Source: an uncultured Clostridia bacterium (GTDB taxonomy: Bacteria > Bacillota > Clostridia > Oscillospirales > Ruminococcaceae). Taken from it: a stretch of DNA of 28,038 nucleotides. The notes under the pieces are model-generated. The model saw nothing but the letters and a program-made list of their open reading frames with translations, was not told the DNA's origin and ran no database searches. The DNA is taken from contig CANRDG010000004.1 of assembly GCA_947629275.1 (NCBI GenBank), positions 1 to 28,038 on the forward strand. The letters are read 5' to 3'. Each line of letters starts with the position of its first letter. The stretch's first letter is position 1. Shown here piece by piece: positions 22,129 to 28,038 of the stretch. Made by a program: the position numbers and the translations under genes.

Positions 22129-23124
22129 ATGGCATCATCATTCAAGACCAGAGCTAAACTTGAAAAGAATCACTTTGGTTATATTTTTATCGCACCGTTT
22201 TTTATTACCTATTTCATTTTCCAGTTAGTTCCGCTTATTGATACATTCCGTTTTGCGATGACCGATGCAGTGGCATGGTATCTTAAACCTAATCAGGATA
22301 TCTCTTTTAAGGGATTTGAAAACTTCAAAGATGTACTCGCTGACCCCAACTTCCGTGATGCGTTCGGAAACACTCCTCTCATGTGGATAATGGGCTTCAT
22401 TCCGCAGATAGGTCTCGCCCTGCTGCTGGCAAGCTGGTTTACCAATGAGAAGATAAGAGTTAAAGGTCAGGGCTTCTTTAAGGTAATATTCTATATGCCT
22501 AACATCATGACGGCTACCACAATAGGTATGCTGTTCTACACATTCATCAACAGAAACGGTTTTATCCACAACTTCTGCGTTTCTATAGGATACATAAAGG
22601 ATCCTCGCTATCCTATCTCCAGCCCTACATTCGGAAGAAGCGTTATCGCTTTCATAAACTTCTGGATGTGGTACGGCCAGACTATGATAGTTCTTATCGC
22701 AGGTATTATGGGTATCAATCCTTCATTCTTCGAGGCGGCTTCGATAGACGGCGCATCGGGCTGGCAGACGTTCTGGAAGATCACAATGCCCCTTGTCAGA
22801 CCTATAATGACGTATTCGCTCGTTACATCTCTGATAGGCGGTTTCCAGATGTTCGACGTACCTAACATGTTCGCGACCGGCAGCAACAACTCAGCGTTCA
22901 GCCACCAGATCACGACAATAGTTATGTACATCAAGAGAGTCGGTTCCACCGGTTCAATGTCGGTATCAAGCGCGTGTGCGGCTTCGGTATACTTGTTCAT
23001 AGCAACGGGTATATGCTCGCTCGTACTGTTCTGGCTGATGTCAGACCGCGCGGAAGCTAAGGCTAAAAGATTGGAAAAGAAGCGTGCTAAAGAAGCAGCA
23101 CTTCTGGAAGGGGGCGATCTTTAA
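22129..23124 (+). CDS. Sugar ABC transporter permease, MalF/UgpA-like
   Basis: The 331-residue membrane protein is a CUT1 permease with about six helices. The N-terminal FGYIFIAPFFITYFIFQLVPLI segment is typical, and the ATPase-contacting loop EAASIDGASGWQTFWKITMP begins at E202. A charged C-terminal tail (RAEAKAKRLEKKRAKEAALLEG) is longer than usual. It starts behind an AGGAG ribosome binding site. Its stop codon overlaps the next permease start (TAATG), so a heterodimer with that protein is expected. Codon use is still ATC- and CTC-rich, though less extreme than in the binding protein. Confidence 0.92.
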   Translation: MASSFKTRAKLEKNHFGYIFIAPFFITYFIFQLVPLIDTFRFAMTDAVAWYLKPNQDISFKGFENFKDVLADPNFRDAFGNTPLMWIMGFIPQIGLALLLASWFTNEKIRVKGQGFFKVIFYMPNIMTATTIGMLFYTFINRNGFIHNFCVSIGYIKDPRYPISSPTFGRSVIAFINFWMWYGQTMIVLIAGIMGINPSFFEAASIDGASGWQTFWKITMPLVRPIMTYSLVTSLIGGFQMFDVPNMFATGSNNSAFSHQITTIVMYIKRVGSTGSMSVSSACAASVYLFIATGICSLVLFWLMSDRAEAKAKRLEKKRAKEAALLEGGDL

Positions 23125-24047
23125 TGGCTAACTACGGTCAAGCAGGTGAAAGCATGAAAGGCGGTTACCACGCCCGTATTATCGCCACTAAAGTTATCGT
23201 TTATATAGTATGTATCATACTTACTATAATAGCGATCCTCCCGTTCGTGATCATGGTATTCAGCGCCTCTAAATCAAGATTTGAGATAAACAGCTCTTAC
23301 CTTGACTGGGCGCCGAAGATCACTAATTCTCTTGCAGTCTCACTGTTGCCCTCGGGTCACTTTATTGAGAATGCAAAGTACCTTTTGTTCAGCAAAGCAT
23401 TGTCCTTGCCTTTTGGCAGAGGCTTTCTAAACTCCGCTATCATAGCAGTCGGCGCTACCGTACTTTCAGTGTACTTCTCGGCGCTCACAGCCTATGGTTT
23501 CGCGGTATACAGATTCAAACTCAACAAACCCTTGTACGCTTTCATCATGGGTATACAAATGGTTCCTACTCAGGTAACATTTATCTCATTCGTTGAAATG
23601 ATGTTCAAGTGGCATTTGTCAAACAGTTATATACCGTTTATACTCCCCGCAATAGCCGCACCAAGTACCGTATTCTTCCTCAGGCAGTATATGTCTTCGG
23701 CATTGTCTGTCGAAATGGTTGAAGCAGGCCGTATCGACGGCGCAGGCGAGTTCGGTATATTCAACAGACTTGTTCTTCCCATACTGAAGCCCGGTATGGC
23801 TACCATGGCTATCTTCGCAATGGTTACCAACTGGAATAACTTCCTGATCCCGTCGTTGTTGATAGACAAAATGGAAATGTCTACTGTTCCTATGCTTGTT
23901 CAGAAGCTCAGTGGTAACAAATACTCGACGGAATACGGAGCTATCTACTTCGGTCTTACGCTCACAGCAGCACCGCTTATCATATTCTATCTGTTGCTTT
24001 CTAAGTACATCATAGCAGGCGTTGCGCTCGGCGGCGTAAAGGAATAA
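23124..24047 (+). CDS. Sugar ABC transporter permease, MalG/UgpE-like
   Basis: The 307-residue partner permease has a first helix (VYIVCIILTIIAILPFVIMVFSAS segment), about six helices in all, and the EAA-type loop EAGRIDGAGEFGIFNRLVLP beginning at E200. It ends with IAGVALGGVKE, the usual CUT1 permease terminus (GAVKG-like). It overlaps the previous gene by one base. No ATPase gene follows; the operon closes with a terminator, so a shared MsmK-type ATPase encoded elsewhere is expected. Confidence 0.92.
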   Translation: MANYGQAGESMKGGYHARIIATKVIVYIVCIILTIIAILPFVIMVFSASKSRFEINSSYLDWAPKITNSLAVSLLPSGHFIENAKYLLFSKALSLPFGRGFLNSAIIAVGATVLSVYFSALTAYGFAVYRFKLNKPLYAFIMGIQMVPTQVTFISFVEMMFKWHLSNSYIPFILPAIAAPSTVFFLRQYMSSALSVEMVEAGRIDGAGEFGIFNRLVLPILKPGMATMAIFAMVTNWNNFLIPSLLIDKMEMSTVPMLVQKLSGNKYSTEYGAIYFGLTLTAAPLIIFYLLLSKYIIAGVALGGVKE

Positions 24048-24064
24048 TTTCTGAAAAATCAAAG

Positions 24065-24092
24065 AGCCTCTCGATTTTCGGGAGGCTTTTTT
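24065..24092 (+). terminator. Terminator after the sugar transporter operon
   Basis: AGCCTC (24065-24070) pairs with GAGGCT (24082-24087), with CG/CG pairs in the inner stem, and a run of T from 24087 to 24092 follows. Confidence 0.88.
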
Positions 24093-24105
24093 ATGCCCAA
24101 AAGTC

Positions 24106-24134
24106 TTGACATACTGCCACAAAGTGGTTATAAT
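24106..24134 (+). promoter_or_regulatory. Perfect consensus sigma-A promoter for the LCP gene
   Basis: TTGACA (24106-24111) and TATAAT (24129-24134) are 17 bp apart. The spacer contains a small CCAC-aaa-GTGG inverted repeat (24117-24127), which could be a regulator site but is too short to claim. Confidence 0.85.
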
Positions 24135-24161
24135 GATATTGTGCAGTAAATTGAAAGGATA

Positions 24162-25568
24162 ATGAAAGTGCAGAATAAAGACAACGAAACTTTAGAAGAA
24201 ATGATAGCCCGTACCATGCGCGAAAACGGCGTCACCCATGACGACGGACAGGGCGGCAGTGCTGACAGATCTCAGTTCCATATAGATGACAGGGTGATAT
24301 ATACCGAGCAGCAGGCTCAAAATGCCTACCGTGAGGGGCGCACAAACGGCTATGACAGCTATGAGCCTCGTCCTGTAGGGCAGCAGCCACGGCAAACACA
24401 ACCGCAGCAAAGGCAGTCACGGCAAAGCCAACCGGTACATAAAAGCAGCAACAGCAGTAAGAACACTTCACATAATTCACATAAAAAGAAAAAGCCGCCG
24501 CAGAAAAACAGGGCGGTGAACAGGGCTCCTGCCCAAACACAGAAAGGAAAACAACGAATGGAATATTACGAAGACGACGAACAGCTGTATGAGGAGGAGC
24601 TAGAAGAGCAGCCGCGCAAAAAACACCACCCTATCCGCACGCTGATATGCCTTGTTTTGGTGCTTTTGATTGTGGCGGTCGGTGCGTATTCGGCGATAGC
24701 ATGGCACTACATAGGTATGGTGGAAACGGTCGAGACCGGCACGCGCTATGATGTCGGCGTTGTGCCGCTGGAGAGCAAAAATGTGAGAAATATCTTGCTT
24801 ATAGGTACTGACACACGAAGCGTTACAGACAGCGGCAGGGCTGATACAGTGATACTGATGTCGATAAACTACAAGACGCGCACCGTTACGCTCACGTCGT
24901 TCATGCGCGATTCGTATGTGAATATCCCGAACAACGGCTGGAGCAAGCTTAATGCCTCCTACCGCTGGGGAGGAGCGGAGCTGCTTATGGACACGTTGGA
25001 GCTGAATTTTCATGTCTCGGTGGACGATTACGTTTTTGTAAATTTTGAAAGTTTTGCAGCCATTGTTGATTCTGTGGGCGGCATAAAACTTACTGTCACT
25101 GATGACGAGGCGATAGCTATGCAAGCCCCCATGGCGGAGATAAACGACATAAAGGGTCTGCCAAGCAACAAGGATTTCATCACTTCGGGCGGCACTTACA
25201 ACATGAACGGCAATCAGGCGCTTGCATACGCGCGAATTCGCTATGTCGGCAGGTCTGATTTTCAGCGCACCGAGCGCCAGAGAGAGGTAGTTCGCAAAAT
25301 AATCGAAAAGGCGAAGGGCTCGGGTATCAGCGGTCTTAACAGCTTTGCAACTGCCTGCGCTGAAAACGTTGTGACTAATATGTCAAAAGACGAAATGTTC
25401 AAGCTTGCCATGCTGCTGCCGTATATAGCGACCTTTGAATTTGACGAGCTGCGTATCCCGGCAGATGATATGTACAGCGGCGCGACCCTTGACGACGGTC
25501 AGCAGGTCTTGCAGATAGATTTTGATGCGAATATCGCTCTTATCGAGAATAATGTTTACGGCGACTAA
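24162..25568 (+). CDS. LytR-CpsA-Psr (LCP) family cell-wall glycopolymer ligase
   Basis: The 468-residue type II membrane protein belongs to the LCP family, which attaches teichoic acids or capsular polymers to peptidoglycan from lipid-linked precursors. One helix (about 160-180) is followed by the LCP domain: RNILLIGTDTR (about 209-219) with the key Asp/Arg, RADTVILMS, LTSFMRDSYV, and FQRTERQREVV near the end. The 155-residue cytoplasmic N-terminus is unusually long, with a helical start, a Gln/Arg-rich stretch (about 72-90), a Ser/Asn/Lys stretch and an acidic patch. An in-frame ATG at 24559 would give a family-typical length, but the ATG at 24162 has GAAAGGA upstream and a perfect promoter. 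Confidence 0.92.
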   Translation: MKVQNKDNETLEEMIARTMRENGVTHDDGQGGSADRSQFHIDDRVIYTEQQAQNAYREGRTNGYDSYEPRPVGQQPRQTQPQQRQSRQSQPVHKSSNSSKNTSHNSHKKKKPPQKNRAVNRAPAQTQKGKQRMEYYEDDEQLYEEELEEQPRKKHHPIRTLICLVLVLLIVAVGAYSAIAWHYIGMVETVETGTRYDVGVVPLESKNVRNILLIGTDTRSVTDSGRADTVILMSINYKTRTVTLTSFMRDSYVNIPNNGWSKLNASYRWGGAELLMDTLELNFHVSVDDYVFVNFESFAAIVDSVGGIKLTVTDDEAIAMQAPMAEINDIKGLPSNKDFITSGGTYNMNGNQALAYARIRYVGRSDFQRTERQREVVRKIIEKAKGSGISGLNSFATACAENVVTNMSKDEMFKLAMLLPYIATFEFDELRIPADDMYSGATLDDGQQVLQIDFDANIALIENNVYGD

Positions 25569-25571
25569 TAA

Positions 25572-25606
25572 AAAAGACCGATGTTTTGAGCATCGGTCTT
25601 TTGTTT
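25572..25606. terminator. Bidirectional terminator between the LCP and smsB-like genes
   Basis: AAAAGACCGATG (25572-25583) and CATCGGTCTTTT (25591-25602) form a perfect 12-bp stem with a 7-nt loop and A/T runs on both sides, serving the two convergent transcripts. It touches the end of the smsB-like gene. Confidence 0.92.
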
Positions 25607-26535
25607 TATTTAAGAAATCCGTTGATTATCGTGGCTTCGGCTTCTTCTTCGGTAAGACCCAAAGTACGAAGCTTTAATATCTGCTCTCCTGCAATTTTGC
25701 CTATTGCCGCCTCGTGGATAAGTTCGGCATCTTTGCAGTTGGCGATAAGGCTCGGCTGCGCTGAAACTTTGCCGTTTTCGGCGAGTATTCCGTCACACTC
25801 TGAATGACCAGTGCAGCGCGCGTTGCCGATAATTTTCGAGGAGTATTCCTGATAAGAATTGCCCTTTGCAACAGAGCGCGAAATAAGGTTTACAGAGGCG
25901 TCCTCGCCGTTTACCTCAACAACAAAATCTGTAGAAGCAGTCTGTCGCTTGTCGGTCAAAATTCTTTCGCGGATAATGAGCTTTGCCTCTTTGTCCATTT
26001 TTATATGGCATTTGCGTGATGTAGAGGTAACGCCGCCCAGCTGTGAAGTATCCATTTCAAGCACCGCGCCCTCGCCTATCTCGGCATCTGTAACGGGGTC
26101 GATAGTCCTGTTGCCGTCGTCAGCGCCCTCGCCGACGTGCTTTTCAACATATAAAACGTGCGAACCCTTGCCGAGGAAAAACCTGTGTACGCCGCTGTGC
26201 CTCGAAAGTTCATTCGTTTCGGTGTGAACGCCGCACCCTGCGACTATTATAACGTCAGCACCCTCGCCGACAAAGAAATCGTTGTACACCAGATCGTCTA
26301 CGTCAGCTTGCGTTATGCAGGCAGGAATGTACACCTTTTCGTCCTGTGTTTCGGGTGAGATGTGTATCTCGATCCCCGGCTTGCCGTCCGCCTTGTTTAC
26401 AATTTTTATATGCTCTGTTGACTGCCTTGCAACGCTTTGGCAATCCTGGCGGATATTGTACGCGCCGTCAAACTTGCCGCCGAAGTCCGAAACTATCTCC
26501 AAAAGTTGTTTGGTTATGCCATTTACTTCGCTCAT
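25606..26535 (-). CDS. SufB/SufD-type Fe-S assembly protein (SmsB-like)
   Basis: The 309-residue product is a SufB/SufD-family beta-helix protein that acts as part of an Fe-S cluster scaffold together with the ATPase encoded just upstream. The segment from DFFVGEGADVIIVAGCGVH through NRTIDPVTDAEIGEGAVLEM to GHSECDGIL and the C-terminal HEAAIGKIAGEQILKLRTLGLTEEEAEATIINGFL, with the ExE-H-x-A-x-I-G pattern, are diagnostic. It is much shorter than SufB (about 470), resembling the compact form found in anaerobes, called SMS, where SufS, SufU and SufD are missing. No cysteine desulfurase gene is next to it. Start and upstream stop overlap by four bases (ATGA). Confidence 0.88.
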   Translation of the reverse strand: MSEVNGITKQLLEIVSDFGGKFDGAYNIRQDCQSVARQSTEHIKIVNKADGKPGIEIHISPETQDEKVYIPACITQADVDDLVYNDFFVGEGADVIIVAGCGVHTETNELSRHSGVHRFFLGKGSHVLYVEKHVGEGADDGNRTIDPVTDAEIGEGAVLEMDTSQLGGVTSTSRKCHIKMDKEAKLIIRERILTDKRQTASTDFVVEVNGEDASVNLISRSVAKGNSYQEYSSKIIGNARCTGHSECDGILAENGKVSAQPSLIANCKDAELIHEAAIGKIAGEQILKLRTLGLTEEEAEATIINGFLK

Positions 26536-27266
26536 TCAGATGCGCCTCCTTTAATGCAGTTGGGACACTGGCAGTCCTCTCCGCCTGCGCAGAAAAGCCG
26601 CGGGAACATGGAATCGCGCTTGCCCTGTTCGCAAATGTCGCCGTCGCGCAGAAGAATTATCTCATCGGCTATAGAGAGTATCCTCTCCTGGTGCGAGATT
26701 ATTATAATGGAGCTGTCGGTCGAGCTTTTAAGCTGTGAAAACGTATCAATAAGGTTGTTGAAACTCCATATGTCAATGCCTGCTTCCGGCTCGTCGAACA
26801 CCATGAGTTTTGAGCTGCGTAACAGGACGGTTGCAATCTCGACACGCTTTATCTCGCCGCCAGAAAGGTGAGCATCAACGTCGCGGTCGAGGTATTTTTC
26901 CGGTTGCAGACCCACTTTCAAAAGAACATCGTTAAGCTTGTCCTCGCTTGCGATACCGCCTGCCGCCAGCACGAGCAGGTCTTTTACGGTTATTCCCTTA
27001 AAGCGCACCGGCTGCTGAAAAGCAAAGCCTATGCCCTTTTTCGCCCTCTGCGTTATGTCGAGCGGTGTAATGTCCTCGCCGTCAAGAAAAATGCTGCCGC
27101 TCTCGGCGGTCTCAACGCCTGCTATCAGCTTTGCAAGGGTGGTCTTGCCGCTGCCGTTAGGACCTGTAATTACCGTAAGTTTGTTATTCGGAATGGTAAG
27201 GGAAAGATCTTTAATTATCTTCCTCCCGTCGGGCGCAGACCACGACAGTTCTTTTATCTCTAACAA
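26532..27266 (-). CDS. SufC-type Fe-S assembly ATPase (SmsC-like)
   Basis: The 244-residue cytoplasmic ABC ATPase partners the SufB-like protein. Motifs are Walker A GPNGSGKTT (35-43), the Q-loop FAFQQPVRF, signature LSGGEIKRVE, Walker B LMVFDEPEAGID and the H-loop IISHQ, all typical of SufC. The start is set at TTG 27266, with GGTGAT just upstream, giving the family's usual length; a longer reading from 27410 would run through the promoter. The C-terminal tail has four cysteines in CAGGEDCQCPNC, which ordinary SufC proteins lack as far as I know. The last four bases overlap the smsB-like start, so translation is coupled. Confidence 0.88.
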   Translation of the reverse strand: MLEIKELSWSAPDGRKIIKDLSLTIPNNKLTVITGPNGSGKTTLAKLIAGVETAESGSIFLDGEDITPLDITQRAKKGIGFAFQQPVRFKGITVKDLLVLAAGGIASEDKLNDVLLKVGLQPEKYLDRDVDAHLSGGEIKRVEIATVLLRSSKLMVFDEPEAGIDIWSFNNLIDTFSQLKSSTDSSIIIISHQERILSIADEIILLRDGDICEQGKRDSMFPRLFCAGGEDCQCPNCIKGGASE

Positions 27267-27302
27267 AAATATCACCAACTTCAATATTTCATGTACTGAT
27301 AT

Positions 27303-27331
27303 AGTATACCACACTTTGCTATGAAAATCAA
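27303..27331 (-). promoter_or_regulatory. Sigma-A promoter for the smsC-smsB-like operon
   Basis: On the minus strand TTGATT (27326-27331) and TATACT (27303-27308) are separated by 17 bp, about 37 bp ahead of the TTG start codon. It diverges from the promoter at 27354-27382. Confidence 0.72.
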
Positions 27332-27353
27332 GTGCGGCGCGATGTTTTTCGCC

Positions 27354-27382
27354 TTGACTTTTAACTTTGCTTGCGGTATAAT
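27354..27382 (+). promoter_or_regulatory. Sigma-A promoter for the AAA-type ATPase gene
   Basis: TTGACT (27354-27359) and TATAAT (27377-27382) with a 17-bp spacer give an 11 of 12 consensus match, 30 bp before the proposed GTG start. Confidence 0.8.
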
Positions 27383-27411
27383 AAAATAATAGTATAAGGG
27401 GAGTGGGCAAG

Positions 27412-28038
27412 GTGAGCAGCTCATACGCGTTTAAGAGAAATTTTTACTACGATGTTGAAAAGGCAATCGTAAAAAGCAGCGTTACTTTCTTGCTCGGACC
27501 TAAAGGCTGCGGAAAAACAGTTTGTTTAAAGCAGCTGCGAGATAGTTTTTCGCCTCGTGATGATTTTGAAGAAGTTGTATATATCGACGCAAAAACAGAT
27601 CTTGCCTCGGCAGATGAAAAAAGCTCGTTTATAGACGGCGTAACAAAGTCTGTATACAACAACGAAAAGAAATTGTTTCTGATTGATGAAACAACGTATC
27701 TTGAGCAGCCCGACATTGCAATAAATTGCGTTGAAGGTGCGTTTACTTCGCTGCGCAACACAAATACAAAGATGGTTTTTGCAGGAAACCCGTCGGGAGC
27801 ACTGGAGTGTTGGGGTCACCGCGCCTTTGCAGGAGATGCTGTTTTTATCAGACCCGATTTTATAAGTTATCCCGAATGGCTTGATTTTATGGGAATTACC
27901 GAAGTATCGGAGAAAACATATTTGCAGTTTATTTTTTGGAACAGAGAGTTTTATTCCGATTTTCACGGAACGCAGGAATATTTGCAAAGCTGCCTTGATG
28001 AAGCGGCGGTTTCCAACCAAAGAGCCGCGGAAATGATT
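27412..28038 (+). CDS. AAA-type ATPase, 3' end outside the window
   Basis: An open frame of 209 codons runs off the window end. From the GTG start the protein begins MSSSYAFKRNFYYDVEKAI. Walker A is GPKGCGKT (residues 29-36), preceded by VTFLL, and Walker B is KLFLIDE (about residues 91-97). Later sequence includes MVFAGNPSG, a possible sensor strand, and RPDFISYPEWLDFMG. This layout resembles the large group of bacterial AAA ATPases related to DUF4143-type proteins, often of unknown role and sometimes in defence or toxin-antitoxin settings; the C-terminal domain that would decide this is missing. The start follows AAGGGGAG. It is divergent from the smsC-smsB-like operon. Confidence 0.75.
   Translation, partial: MSSSYAFKRNFYYDVEKAIVKSSVTFLLGPKGCGKTVCLKQLRDSFSPRDDFEEVVYIDAKTDLASADEKSSFIDGVTKSVYNNEKKLFLIDETTYLEQPDIAINCVEGAFTSLRNTNTKMVFAGNPSGALECWGHRAFAGDAVFIRPDFISYPEWLDFMGITEVSEKTYLQFIFWNREFYSDFHGTQEYLQSCLDEAAVSNQRAAEMI

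Noticed and set aside
24117..24127. CCAC-aaa-GTGG inverted repeat as an operator for the LCP gene
   Set aside because: Four-base arms are too short to separate from chance without comparative data.
27266..27410. 48-codon N-terminal extension of the SufC-like protein
   Set aside because: It overlaps the smsC-type promoter and has no ribosome binding site; the TTG at 27266 gives the family length.

Overview
The window reads as chromosomal DNA of a low-to-moderate GC Firmicute, most likely a cellulolytic gut or rumen Clostridia close to Ruminococcus (Oscillospirales). Pointers are the secreted GH5 cellulase with a Thr-rich linker, the DarA-HolB-RicT gene order, SpoVG, LexA, an LCP protein, a two-gene SufC/SufB-like (SMS-type) iron-sulfur operon, frequent AUA and AAA codons, and AGGAGG-type ribosome binding sites with sigma-A promoters. 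Most genes are housekeeping; no prophage, insertion sequence, CRISPR array, rRNA or tRNA was seen. The genus is an inference.

Layout. 1-3184 (minus): a strong hairpin at the window edge, then ricT, holB and darA as a tight operon, then a membrane-anchored VanY-type carboxypeptidase. 3283-6199 (plus): a perfect consensus promoter, a Nudix hydrolase, a lipoprotein with twelve CxxC knuckles and a GH5 endoglucanase, closed by a bidirectional terminator. 6255-6563 (minus): spoVG. 6636-8749 (plus): murC and lexA, 3 bp apart. 8750-9379: a 630-bp non-coding stretch packed with hairpins and dispersed repeats. 9380-13474 (plus): a polar amino-acid ABC transporter (binding lipoprotein, permease, ATPase), then cardiolipin synthase. 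13618-16316 (minus): hpt and ppk1 from one promoter. 16396-20207 (plus): a PP2C phosphatase, an amidohydrolase, purine nucleoside phosphorylase and an MTA/SAH/adenosine-type deaminase. 20208-20595: a promoter and a folded mRNA leader. 20596-24047 (plus): a CUT1-type sugar transporter (binding lipoprotein and two permeases, no ATPase). 24106-25568 (plus): an LCP cell-wall ligase. 25606-27266 (minus): an smsC-smsB-like pair. 27354-28038 (plus): a promoter and the first 209 codons of an AAA-type ATPase cut by the window edge.

How the genes work together. The deaminase, nucleoside phosphorylase and divergently transcribed Hpt can be joined into one salvage route: an adenosine-type nucleoside is deaminated, split to hypoxanthine, and hypoxanthine is converted to IMP. 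The GH5 enzyme could release oligosaccharides taken up by a transporter such as the sugar ABC system, whose binding protein shows the codon bias of a very highly expressed gene. MurC, the VanY-like peptidase, the LCP protein and cardiolipin synthase are envelope functions.

Less ordinary items are the duplicated six-CxxC module of the lipoprotein at 3800, the folded and possibly pseudoknotted leader at 20451-20580, a dispersed palindromic repeat in three intergenic regions, the multi-hairpin block at 9019-9225, and a four-cysteine tail on the SufC-like ATPase. I found no convincing entirely new multi-gene system. All homology statements come from motif recognition by eye; no database search was run.
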